This document shows positions 8,875 to 16,484 of a stretch of DNA of 27,155 bases, in pieces. The notes below the pieces were generated by a model. That model had not been told where the DNA came from and did no database searches. It saw only the letters and a list, made by a program, of their open reading frames with translations. The position numbers and the translations under genes were made by a program. The stretch's first letter is position 1. Every line of letters begins with the position of its first letter. Location: NCBI GenBank assembly GCA_022766795.1, contig JALEPE010000060.1, positions 1 through 27,155 of the forward strand, written 5' to 3'. This DNA is from Helicobacter sp. GTDB taxonomy: Bacteria > Campylobacterota > Campylobacteria > Campylobacterales > Helicobacteraceae.

Positions 8875-8900
8875 GTTGCGATTCCGCTTCTTTTTTATTT
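8859..8900 (+). terminator. Intrinsic terminator after the DAHP synthase gene
   Basis: GAATCGTAAC (8859-8868) pairs with GTTGCGATTC (8875-8884) with a single T-G wobble; the six-base loop TTATAG contains the stop codon. CGCTTC and a T-rich tract follow. The left arm is made of the last three coding codons. Confidence 0.8.
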
Positions 8901-9042
8901 TGTTGTGTCAATCCTAAATTCTTAAAGTTTAAAACTGCTTTGGCAACATTGTCTAAGTGGCTAAAATTTGCAATTATTAAAAATTCCTTATTATTTTTTT
9001 AATTTTTTATAAAACTTTGTTTAAAAATAGCTAAAATTGTGG

Positions 9043-9048
9043 TATAAT
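9043..9048 (+). promoter_or_regulatory. -10 box for hsrA
   Basis: TATAAT 37 bases before the ATG, preceded by an A/T-rich stretch (8985-9040). In H. pylori HsrA binds its own promoter; I could not identify its binding repeat with certainty here. Confidence 0.55.
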
Positions 9049-9085
9049 CCCGAAATTTTAAAATTTACAACTAAGGACAAAAGAG

Positions 9086-9757
9086 ATGAGAATCTTGATT
9101 ATTGAAGATGAGATAAGCCTTAATAAAACCATTACAGAGGGTTTAAATGAGTTTAACTATCAAACCGATGTCGCAGAAAATTTAAAAGATGGGGAATATT
9201 ATATTAGCATTCGTAATTATGATTTGGTGCTTGTGGATTGGATGTTGCCCGATGGCAATGGGCTTGAAATTATTAATCAAGTTAAAAGCAGGTCGCCACG
9301 CACAGCGGTTGTTGTGATTTCTGCAAAAGATGAAGCAAAAGATGAGGTGGAAGCATTAAAGGCGGGAGCAGATGACTTTTTGGCGAAGCCATTTGATTTT
9401 AATGTATTGGTTGCGAGAATTGAAGCGCGTTTGCGATTTGGTGGGACGAATCTCATTGAAATTGAGGATTTGGTGATTAATCCAGACGAGGAGAAAATTA
9501 CTTATAAAGGGCAAGAGATTGAATTGAAAGGCAAACCTTTTGAAGTGCTAACACACCTTGCGCGCCATCGCGACCAGATTGTTTCAAAAGAGCAGTTGTT
9601 AGATGCTATTTGGGAGGAGCCAGAGCTTGTCACACCTAATGTCATTGAAGTGGCAATCAATCAGATTCGTCAAAAAATGGATAAGCCTCTTAATATTGCT
9701 ACGATTGAGACGGTTAGACGCAGAGGGTATAGATTTTGCTATCCAAAGGGCATATAA
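9086..9757 (+). CDS. hsrA: OmpR-family response regulator HsrA/CosR orthologue with intact receiver domain
   Basis: A 223-residue transcription factor. The C-terminal winged helix (from about residue 125) is nearly identical in my recollection to H. pylori HP1043 and C. jejuni CosR, through KGKPFEVLTHLARHRDQIVS, EQLLDAIWEEPELVTPNVIE and VRRRGYRFCYPK. Those orthologues are essential orphan regulators that lack a normal phospho-acceptor. Here the receiver has the full canonical set: acidic pair E7/D8 (with E9), D51 in LVLVDWMLPDG, S79 and K101 in LAKPF. The gene overlaps the following histidine kinase gene by 22 bases, as in classic two-component pairs. Targets are likely housekeeping and redox or stress genes by analogy only. 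Confidence 0.93.
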   Translation: MRILIIEDEISLNKTITEGLNEFNYQTDVAENLKDGEYYISIRNYDLVLVDWMLPDGNGLEIINQVKSRSPRTAVVVISAKDEAKDEVEALKAGADDFLAKPFDFNVLVARIEARLRFGGTNLIEIEDLVINPDEEKITYKGQEIELKGKPFEVLTHLARHRDQIVSKEQLLDAIWEEPELVTPNVIEVAINQIRQKMDKPLNIATIETVRRRGYRFCYPKGI

Positions 9758-10983
9758 TAAGAGGAATCTCACTCTCCTTTATCGCCGCTTTGGCGGTATG
9801 TTCTTTTTGTTTGTATCTATTTTTGTATTTTGCAGCTTATGGAGCGATTGAAGCGCGTTTAACGGATTTTGCAAAAGAGTTTAATGCGAAAAATACAGAA
9901 TCGCAAATTCAAAATTTTATAGTCAAACAAAATTCTACTTTCACAATTCAAATTTTAGATTTTGAGACTTCTAAACCATATTTTAAAAAGCAGGATCATT
10001 GTTATAGTTTGTTAATGCCTTTGTCTCAAAAAACATTAAAAATTACACAGAATATTACGCAAGAATTAGGGTTTTTACATAAAATTGCGCAGGCTATTTT
10101 GCTGTTTGATTGCGCTTTGGGCTTGTGTTTTTTAGTAATTTTGACGCAATTTACAAAATTGATTCAGCAAACAACACAGGATCTTTCTATGCAGTTATTA
10201 AAGATACAGCCTCAAGATATTCGGGCTTTAGATGAAAATGCGATTCCGAATCTTTTTAAACCTTTAGTTTCGGGATTTAATCATGCATTAAAGCATATGC
10301 AAGACTATTTTAGTCAAGAAAAGCAACTTTATGCCGGAATTGCACACGAGCTTAAAACGCCTTTGGCTGTAATTAAAACAAAATGTGAAGTTGTATTGCT
10401 AAAAAAGCGTGAGAAAGATGTGTATATTAAAGCGTTAGAGGAAAACATTCAAAGCGTTAATACGATGCAAGGCATTATTAAGACGCTTTTAAGCTTGGGC
10501 AGATTGGAAAGTGAGTTGCTTAAAGGGATAGAAACGATTGATGTCAATGCCTATCTAAAAGGAATCGCTAGTGATTTTACGTTAATAAGTCAGAAAGAAA
10601 ACAAGATTTTTCACCACAAGATTCCAGATACCCCTTTGATGATTACTATTAATCCTGCGTTACTAGCACAGATTGTGCGAAATTTTTTGCAAAATGCTTT
10701 TAAATTTACAGAGAAAGGCAAAGAAATTGTGCTAGAAAGCGTATTGGAAAATGAGATTCTAAAAATTTGTGTTATAGATACGGGGTGTGGAATCTCTAGC
10801 ATTGATGATTTGTGTATGCCTTTTAAACGTGTTGGTCATAAAGGTGGAGCAGGGCTTGGATTATTTTTGGCTAAACAAGCAGCAAATGCGCTGGGGGGAG
10901 ATATAATATTGGAGAATCGCAAAGATACACAAGGTGCGATTGCCATTTTTTCATTAAGAATTAAAGACTTAAAAAAGGAATGA
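9736..10983 (+). CDS. Membrane sensor histidine kinase, probable partner of HsrA
   Basis: A 415-residue HisKA/HATPase kinase. TM1 about 7-35, a short periplasmic sensor of about 80 residues, TM2 about 116-140, a linker, then the H box AGIAHELKTPLAVIK with phospho-accepting H204, N box RNFLQNAFKFTEKG, G1 VIDTGCGIS and G2 GGAGLGLFLA. All expected catalytic motifs are present. The start is TTG at 9736, inside the end of hsrA, preceded by AGAGGG at 9722-9727; no ATG lies nearby, and the overlap implies translational coupling. The periplasmic sensor is not a domain I recognise. A 33-base gap separates it from the transglycosylase-like gene, likely in the same operon. Confidence 0.9.
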   Translation: MLSKGHIIRGISLSFIAALAVCSFCLYLFLYFAAYGAIEARLTDFAKEFNAKNTESQIQNFIVKQNSTFTIQILDFETSKPYFKKQDHCYSLLMPLSQKTLKITQNITQELGFLHKIAQAILLFDCALGLCFLVILTQFTKLIQQTTQDLSMQLLKIQPQDIRALDENAIPNLFKPLVSGFNHALKHMQDYFSQEKQLYAGIAHELKTPLAVIKTKCEVVLLKKREKDVYIKALEENIQSVNTMQGIIKTLLSLGRLESELLKGIETIDVNAYLKGIASDFTLISQKENKIFHHKIPDTPLMITINPALLAQIVRNFLQNAFKFTEKGKEIVLESVLENEILKICVIDTGCGISSIDDLCMPFKRVGHKGGAGLGLFLAKQAANALGGDIILENRKDTQGAIAIFSLRIKDLKKE

Positions 10984-11016
10984 AATTTGCTGTAACTCTA
11001 AATATAAGGAGTCGTT

Positions 11017-11781
11017 ATGCAAAGGATTGTTTTAAGCATATTATTGCTATGTAGCGCGTGTGTTGCTTTGCCTCAAGTGAATTTCAAGAATGCCTGCGTC
11101 CCTTTAGCGCAGTTTTCTCAAGCCCAAAAAGAAGTGTTATTGCGTTCTTATTTGGCAGGAGAAAGTAACGGGTTTGGATTGACGCTTGCTGCAATTGCGT
11201 GGAAAGAATCGTGTGCGGGTGAATATAAAATGAATTTTCAAGATCCAAGTGCAGGGAATTTTCACGCCTATATACCGGGCGTAATTAATCGTTATCCAAA
11301 GCTAAAACAAAATGGATTTACACAAAATATGGTGGGTGCAATGCTGGTTGAAAATGATGATTTTGCTGCACAAATTGCCATTGCGGAGCTAAAGTATTGG
11401 CACAAAGAGCATAATGGAAATTGGAAAAATATTATTAAATCCTATAACAAGGGGTATAGCTGGCAAAAGAATCCTACTGCAAATATTCAAGCAGAGAAAT
11501 ATTACCAAGAAGTTGCGTGGCGTGTAAAACAGCTAGAAAAATATTTTGGGGGTAAAGATTTGCACAAAGTGGCATTAAATCTTCCAAAGACAACAAAAAC
11601 CCAAAAAGAGTATCAAAAAACAAAAGCGCGAAAAGAGCTAGATTATTATGCTTATGGTGAGGATTCCATACAAAATGATTTTAAATTTCTCCCTATTTAC
11701 CAAGTAGGAAATGAATTTGCTGCCCCGTATATGCCTAAAAAGACAATATTAAAAGAGTTTGATTTATTAGAATTATATTAA
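11017..11781 (+). CDS. Exported lytic-transglycosylase-like protein
   Basis: A 254-residue protein with a signal peptide (hydrophobic core to about residue 18, ending in CVALP). The block LTLAAIAWKESCAGEYKMNF resembles the SLT/lysozyme-like fold, with E64 in the position of the catalytic glutamate; SYNKGYSWQKNP and the helical ELKYWHKEHNGNWKNIIKSY also fit. This would place it in the periplasm cleaving or binding peptidoglycan. The last 80 residues are Lys/Tyr-rich and not assignable. The usual GLMQ motif is not seen, so this is a divergent family member or a structural relative. AAGGAG at 11006-11011 supports the ATG. It follows the kinase gene closely and precedes the phase-variable acyltransferase by 39 bases. 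Confidence 0.65.
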   Translation: MQRIVLSILLLCSACVALPQVNFKNACVPLAQFSQAQKEVLLRSYLAGESNGFGLTLAAIAWKESCAGEYKMNFQDPSAGNFHAYIPGVINRYPKLKQNGFTQNMVGAMLVENDDFAAQIAIAELKYWHKEHNGNWKNIIKSYNKGYSWQKNPTANIQAEKYYQEVAWRVKQLEKYFGGKDLHKVALNLPKTTKTQKEYQKTKARKELDYYAYGEDSIQNDFKFLPIYQVGNEFAAPYMPKKTILKEFDLLELY

Positions 11782-11820
11782 AAAATAAGATTAAATTTTA
11801 AAAATAATAAAAGGATAATA

Positions 11821-12734
11821 ATGGAAACTGCGATTCCAATACTGCAAGATGTGCGTGGGAATACTATTATTGGAGATGTTAATCGGCAAGAAAATTTGAA
11901 AATTAGCTTCGGGGGGGGGGGCATAATTTAGTATTTTTTGCTGGTAGTAGCTATGGAGTCAATATTGAGTGTTGCGGAAGTGGTGCCTTAGTGTTTATTG
12001 GTGATGGTTTAAGTTATATCAAGGGGCAGATTTGTATAGGAGGGTGTGCTGTTTGTTATATTGATAGAGGAAATTATTTTGGTGAAGTGTTTATGCGTAT
12101 TTTTGAAGGTAGAAATATCATTATTGGTAAGGAATGTTTATTTTCTAATGATATTTGGCTGTGGAATTCCGATTCTCACTTAATTTATAATATTGCTAAT
12201 CGCAATAGAATCGCCAAGGCTAAGAGTTGTTATATTGGCGACCACGTGTGGTTAGGCTGGAGTGCTGGGGGTTTAAAGAAATTTTTTATAGCTTCTGGAA
12301 GCATTATTGGCACAAGAAGTGTTATTGTAGGAGAAAAAATATTCTTTTCTAATACAATCAATGGGGGTTATCCTTGCAAAGAAATTAAGGAGGGTATTTT
12401 TTGGATCAAAGATACAAGTTTTGATTGGGATTCCACTAAGGAACAAGCCTATGAAACATTGCAAGGTATTACGGCGGTAGATAGTTTTATTTATACATTT
12501 GAAAAAGATAAATTTTTAAATCCCATTTTGATAGAAGAGCGATTAAATGCAATGGATAATCCTTTAGATAAATTACGATTCTTGTATGATTATCTCTATT
12601 GCAACGCAAATAAAAATCGCTTTGCGCTTTTTAGGGATTCTGATTGTAGGGATTCTGTATTATATTGTGATAATTTGGGGAATTTTGATAGTTTGTTGTT
12701 TGCGAATCCCAAACCATTCAATTATAAATCATAG
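11821..12734 (+). pseudogene. Left-handed beta-helix (hexapeptide) acyltransferase, phase-variable, OFF in this sequence
   Basis: ATG 11821 (AAGGA at 11811-11815) opens a frame that runs 33 codons into a G11 tract (11911-11921) and then stops at TAG (11929-11931). The continuation lies one base out of register. With 9 or 12 Gs the two parts fuse into one protein of 303 or 304 residues, METAIPILQDVRG...SFGGGGHNLVFF..., with no gap. The fused product has the pattern of a sugar or lipooligosaccharide O-acetyltransferase: SNDIWLWNSDSH, YIGDHVWLGW (about residue 138), SGSIIGTRSVIVG and NGGYPCKEIKEGIFW. In these the GDHVW histidine is expected to be catalytic. An in-frame 15-base duplication (12632-12657) lies near the 3' end. 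The acceptor is unknown. I regard it as a switchable gene rather than a dead one; an independent GTG at 11991 without a good ribosome site is less likely to be used. Confidence 0.82.
11911..11921 (+). repeat. G11 homopolymer contingency tract
   Basis: Eleven G in a row inside the acyltransferase coding sequence of an AT-rich genome. Nine or twelve Gs give the full frame; ten or eleven give early stops (TAA or TAG within a few codons). Confidence 0.9.
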
Positions 12735-12856
12735 TTGTTGCAAAATGGATATAATTGCTAATTTGTGAGGAATTATAAAAAAAGAGATAAGTGTAGCGAT
12801 GTAAGTGATTTAGCCAAAACAGAATCCTGCCATTATAAGGTGGAATCCGTATGGGC

Positions 12857-12880
12857 TTAGATTCCGAAAGTGGAATCTAA
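12857..12880. terminator. Hairpin between convergent acyltransferase and mrp genes, possible two-way terminator
   Basis: TTAGATTCC (12857-12865) and GGAATCTAA (12872-12880) are perfect complements around a GAAAGT loop. It lies in the 158-base gap between two convergent genes. There is no T run on either side, so intrinsic termination is uncertain. A second GGAATC at 12842-12847 could pair with the left arm instead. Confidence 0.45.
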
Positions 12881-12892
12881 ATGTTTGAGGTG

Positions 12893-14002
12893 TTACTGAG
12901 AACAAGCAGACTTGCCGTTATCCACAGGCTGAATCGCGCTGTTATCGGCTAGTTTTTTAGCATTAACTTCCTCTATAAACTCCCATACAGATTTAGCAGC
13001 CTTTAGATATTCTTTTGCCGATTTGGATTCGGGTTTAAAATACACGATAGGTTTTCCATTGTCTCCACCCTCACGCACGATAGGTTCAATAGGAATCTGT
13101 GCTAGTGTTTTTGTGTTAAATTTTCTAGCAACCTCTTGGGTTGTGCCTTTGCCGAAAATATCGTATTCCTCTCCGCAACCCGGACAAATAAAGCCACTCA
13201 TATTCTCTATAATTCCTGCTACAGGAATCTTAAGCTTCAAAAACATATCCAACGCTCTTGCGCCATCATCAAGTGCGACTTTTTGCGGAGTAGAAACTGC
13301 GATTCCAGCAGTTACAGGGACGCTTTGGGCAAGAGTAAGTTGCGCATCGCCGGTTCCCGGAGGCATATCAATTACCATTACATCTAAATCCCCCCACACG
13401 ACATCACTTAGCATTTGCTCAATCGCGCGGATAATCATAGGTCCTCGCCAAATCAAGCTTTGCCCCTCGTCATAAAGCACACCCATAGAAATCATTTCAA
13501 TCCCAAAGGCTTGAAGCGGAATAAGCTTTTTAAGCTTGGAATCCACTTCGGGTTTATCTTTTTCTAATCCAAGCATTCTAGGCACATTCGGACCATAAAT
13601 ATCGGCGTCTAGGAGAGCGACTTTTTTACCTTGCATTGCTAGAGCAATCGCGAGATTCACGCTCGTGGTAGATTTGCCCACACCCCCTTTACCGCTACTT
13701 ACCATAATGAAGTTTTTAATCTGCGGGGCTAGATTTTTTGTGCCTTGTGGCTTTTGTTCCTGTGGTTTGGGCTGTTTAATGTCTATGTTTATTTTTGTAA
13801 CACCTTGCGCATTGAGCTTTTGCGTAATAGAATCTCTAAGCGTTTGTGCAACTTCTGGAGAAGCAGACGGAATCTCTATGCGCACAGCGACAGAATCACC
13901 TTGCGTAAGCGTTTCTTTCACAAATCCAAAGGTTACAATATCCTTTTCAAAATTAGGATAAATGACTTCTTTTAAAAGTTGAATGACTTGTTCTTGATTC
14001 AT
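12893..14002 (-). CDS. mrp: Mrp/ApbC-type iron-sulfur cluster carrier ATPase
   Basis: A cytoplasmic P-loop ATPase of 369 residues that binds and transfers [4Fe-4S] clusters to apo-enzymes. N-terminal MIP18 (DUF59)-like domain (about 1-75), linker rich in Gln/Pro/Lys, deviant Walker A SSGKGGVGKST (GKGGVGKST at 104-112), switch region IDMPPGTGDAQL (211-222) and the cluster-binding CPGC (273-276). The C-terminal tail of about 20 residues past the fold is not conserved in a way I recognise. Its start codon overlaps the thiC stop by 4 bases (ATGA), giving translational coupling to a gene whose product is itself an Fe-S enzyme. Confidence 0.95.
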   Translation of the reverse strand: MNQEQVIQLLKEVIYPNFEKDIVTFGFVKETLTQGDSVAVRIEIPSASPEVAQTLRDSITQKLNAQGVTKINIDIKQPKPQEQKPQGTKNLAPQIKNFIMVSSGKGGVGKSTTSVNLAIALAMQGKKVALLDADIYGPNVPRMLGLEKDKPEVDSKLKKLIPLQAFGIEMISMGVLYDEGQSLIWRGPMIIRAIEQMLSDVVWGDLDVMVIDMPPGTGDAQLTLAQSVPVTAGIAVSTPQKVALDDGARALDMFLKLKIPVAGIIENMSGFICPGCGEEYDIFGKGTTQEVARKFNTKTLAQIPIEPIVREGGDNGKPIVYFKPESKSAKEYLKAAKSVWEFIEEVNAKKLADNSAIQPVDNGKSACSQ

Positions 14003-15345
14003 AAATTTTCCTTTATTTGATGTTGTTCTACAATTTCTTGTGAAATTTTGTAACTACAAAATTTCGGTCCGCACATTGAGCAGAATTTTGCGTCTTTGAA
14101 TACCTCTTGTGGCAGACTTTCATCGTGATATTCACGCGCTCTATCTGGGTCAAGGGCTAATTCAAATTGCTTATTCCAATCAAAATTATACCGCGCATTG
14201 CTCATTGCGTCATCTCTGATTCTTGCATTTGTGCGCCCACGCGCAATATCTGCAGCGTGTGCTGCAATCTTGTAGGCAATGATTCCCTCGCGCACATCTT
14301 TGGCATTGGGTAAGCCCAAATGTTCTTTGGGGGTAACATAGCAAAGCATTGCAACACCTTTCCAAGCAGCAATCGCCGCACCAATGGCAGAGGCAATATG
14401 ATCATAACCCGCAGCAATATCCGTAACAAGTGGTCCTAAAACATAAAAAGGTGCTTCATAGCAAAGCTCTTTTTGCAACTCCACATTGCGCTCAATTTCA
14501 TTCATTGGTGTGTGTCCGGGTCCCTCTATCATTACTTGCACATCTTTTTCCCACGCTCTTTTGGTTAATTCTCCCAAAACTCTTAGTTCGTCTAATTGCG
14601 CCTCATCGCTAGAATCCGCTAAGCAACCCGGTCGCAAGGAATCCCCAAGACTTAAAGAGACATCGTATCTTTGGCAAATATCCAAAATATCGTCAAAAGC
14701 TTCATAAAATGGATTTTGTTTGTGGTAATGCAACATCCAAGAAGCCATTAAGCTTCCACCGCGACTTACGATTCCCATTTTGCGTTTGGATAACATTGGC
14801 ATATGTTCTAGCAAGAATCCACAATGGATTGTGAAATAACTCACGCCTTGTTTTGCCTGTCGTTCCATTACTTCTAGCATTTTGTCAATGGTAAGTGCAT
14901 TAATATCATTTTTAACATCATGTAGAATCTGATAAATCGGCACCGTTCCTATTGGCACACTAGAGCTTTGAATCACTGCCTCCCTTATGGAATCCAAATC
15001 GCCTCCAGTGCTTAAATCCATAATCGTATCCGCACCATATTTAATGGAGATAAGTGTTTTTTGCACTTCCTCTTCAATAGAACTTGCGAGTGCAGAACTG
15101 CCTATATTGGAATTAATTTTTGTGCGCGTTGCGATTCCAATTCCCATTGGTTCTAAATTTGTGTGATTGACATTAGCAGGCAAGATTAATCGCCCTTTTG
15201 CAATCTCTTTACGCACCATTTCTGCATCTAAGTGTTCAATATTTGCGACATATTCCATTTCTTGTGTGATAACACCCTTTTTTGCATAGTGTAATTGCGT
15301 TTTGATTGTATCGTTTTTACGGGATTCCACCCATTTGCTTCGCAT
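13999..15345 (-). CDS. thiC: Phosphomethylpyrimidine synthase ThiC
   Basis: Radical-SAM enzyme that rearranges aminoimidazole ribotide to hydroxymethylpyrimidine phosphate for thiamine synthesis. The 448-residue protein is the short form, without the N-terminal extension of the E. coli type. The cluster motif CSMCGPKFC (C422, C425, C430) lies at the C terminus, as is characteristic of ThiC. Other blocks: GADTIMDLSTGGDLD, SRGGSLMASWMLHY, SLGDSLRPGC and MIEGPGHTPMNEIE. AAGGAG precedes the ATG. A TATAAT-type -10 lies so close (15368-15373) that the leader is only about 15-20 bases, leaving no room for a TPP riboswitch; I find no thi-box motif. mrp follows with a 4-base overlap. Confidence 0.96.
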   Translation of the reverse strand: MRSKWVESRKNDTIKTQLHYAKKGVITQEMEYVANIEHLDAEMVRKEIAKGRLILPANVNHTNLEPMGIGIATRTKINSNIGSSALASSIEEEVQKTLISIKYGADTIMDLSTGGDLDSIREAVIQSSSVPIGTVPIYQILHDVKNDINALTIDKMLEVMERQAKQGVSYFTIHCGFLLEHMPMLSKRKMGIVSRGGSLMASWMLHYHKQNPFYEAFDDILDICQRYDVSLSLGDSLRPGCLADSSDEAQLDELRVLGELTKRAWEKDVQVMIEGPGHTPMNEIERNVELQKELCYEAPFYVLGPLVTDIAAGYDHIASAIGAAIAAWKGVAMLCYVTPKEHLGLPNAKDVREGIIAYKIAAHAADIARGRTNARIRDDAMSNARYNFDWNKQFELALDPDRAREYHDESLPQEVFKDAKFCSMCGPKFCSYKISQEIVEQHQIKENL

Positions 15346-15367
15346 TTGTACTCCTTGATTTAGAATA

Positions 15368-15373
15368 ATTATA
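15368..15373 (-). promoter_or_regulatory. -10 box for the thiC-mrp operon
   Basis: TATAAT on the minus strand, 22 bases before the thiC ATG, implying a very short leader. Confidence 0.55.
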
Positions 15374-15476
15374 GTTTTTGAATTGTAAAGCCATTAAGGT
15401 AGCAAAAATAAAATAAATTCTAGCTTTTCTTTTTGTGATTCCATTAAAAATTCGTAGCAATCATTAACTTTTATGT

Positions 15477-15482
15477 TATAAT
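15477..15482 (+). promoter_or_regulatory. -10 box for cheV
   Basis: TATAAT 32 bases before the cheV ATG; TAAGG at 15502-15506 is the ribosome site. It is divergent from the thiC promoter about 100 bases away. Confidence 0.55.
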
Positions 15483-15514
15483 TATGCAATTTCCAATATT
15501 GTAAGGTTTTTAGA

Positions 15515-16474
15515 ATGTCCAATTTATCAAATGTTGATCAAATTACCAATCTTCATAGAAATAATGAGTTGCAACTTTTGTGCTTTAGGCTTGAAAAAGA
15601 TAAAGATTTGTATGCAGTCAATGTCTTTAAAATCCGCGAAGTTGTGAAATATCGTGGTGATATCACAGTTGTATCGCACGATAGCAGCTCGTTGATTGAG
15701 GGGTTAATCACGATTCGTGAGCTTACGATTCCGCTTATTGATTTACGCAAGTGGTTTTATTATGACGCAAGTGATAGAGCAAAAGATTTAGATGGTTATG
15801 GTGTCAAACGCGAGCCGGGCGAGGATGAAGTTATTATGATATGTGAATTCTCTAAATGGACGGTTGGTGTTAGAATCTATGAGGCAGATAGAATCTTGAA
15901 CAAAAAATGGACAGAGATTGAACAGAGTGCGGGAATTGGAAATTCCGGCTTAAATAGCAAATTGGTGAGTAGAACGCGTTATTTTGATGGGCGTTTAGTG
16001 CAAGTTGTAGATATTGAAAAAATGCTTGTAGATGTATTCCCGTGGATTGAAGATGAGAAAAATGTTGAAATGAATAAGATTAAAGAGATTGTAACAGACC
16101 ACGAAGTGCTATTGGCAGATGATTCTCCGAGTGTTATTAAGACAATGCAAAATATTCTCAATAAACTTGGTGTAAGCTATAAATCTTTTGTGAATGGGCA
16201 AAAGCTGTTGGACTATGTCTTTGCAGAAGGCACGGATATATCAAGAATCGGGATTATCATCACAGACTTGGAAATGCCAGAAGCAAGTGGCTTTGAAGTT
16301 ATTAGACAAATTAAAGCAAATCCGCTAACTTCTAGGATTCCTGTTGTTGTTAATTCCTCGATGAGTGGAAGCAGTAACGAAGATATGGCACGCTCATTAA
16401 ATGCAAACGAGTTTATTTCCAAGTCGAATCCTGTGGAAGTAGAAGACGCACTAAGACGTTTGATGATTAAATAG
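15515..16474 (+). CDS. cheV: Chemotaxis coupling protein CheV (CheW domain fused to receiver)
   Basis: A 319-residue cytoplasmic scaffold joining chemoreceptors to CheA. The CheW-like domain covers about residues 18-175 (LLCFRLEKDKDLYAVNVFKI, then LITIRELTIPLIDLRKW). The receiver covers about 197-319, with acidic pair D202/D203, phospho-acceptor D251 in IIITDLEMPEASG, S281/S282 and K303: a complete, phosphorylatable set. Several CheV paralogues are common in Helicobacter; which one this is cannot be decided. The phase-variable methyltransferase starts only 10 bases after its stop, without a visible promoter of its own, so the two are probably on one transcript. Confidence 0.95.
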   Translation: MSNLSNVDQITNLHRNNELQLLCFRLEKDKDLYAVNVFKIREVVKYRGDITVVSHDSSSLIEGLITIRELTIPLIDLRKWFYYDASDRAKDLDGYGVKREPGEDEVIMICEFSKWTVGVRIYEADRILNKKWTEIEQSAGIGNSGLNSKLVSRTRYFDGRLVQVVDIEKMLVDVFPWIEDEKNVEMNKIKEIVTDHEVLLADDSPSVIKTMQNILNKLGVSYKSFVNGQKLLDYVFAEGTDISRIGIIITDLEMPEASGFEVIRQIKANPLTSRIPVVVNSSMSGSSNEDMARSLNANEFISKSNPVEVEDALRRLMIK

Positions 16475-16484
16475 GTAACATTTA

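Noticed and set aside
11991..12734. Treating the acyltransferase 3' part as a separate GTG-started gene
   Set aside because: No good ribosome site, and the upstream 33 codons plus tract supply the missing N-terminal strands with a proper ATG and AAGGA.
13023..13475. Plus-strand open frame opposite mrp
   Set aside because: Shadow of a highly conserved P-loop gene.
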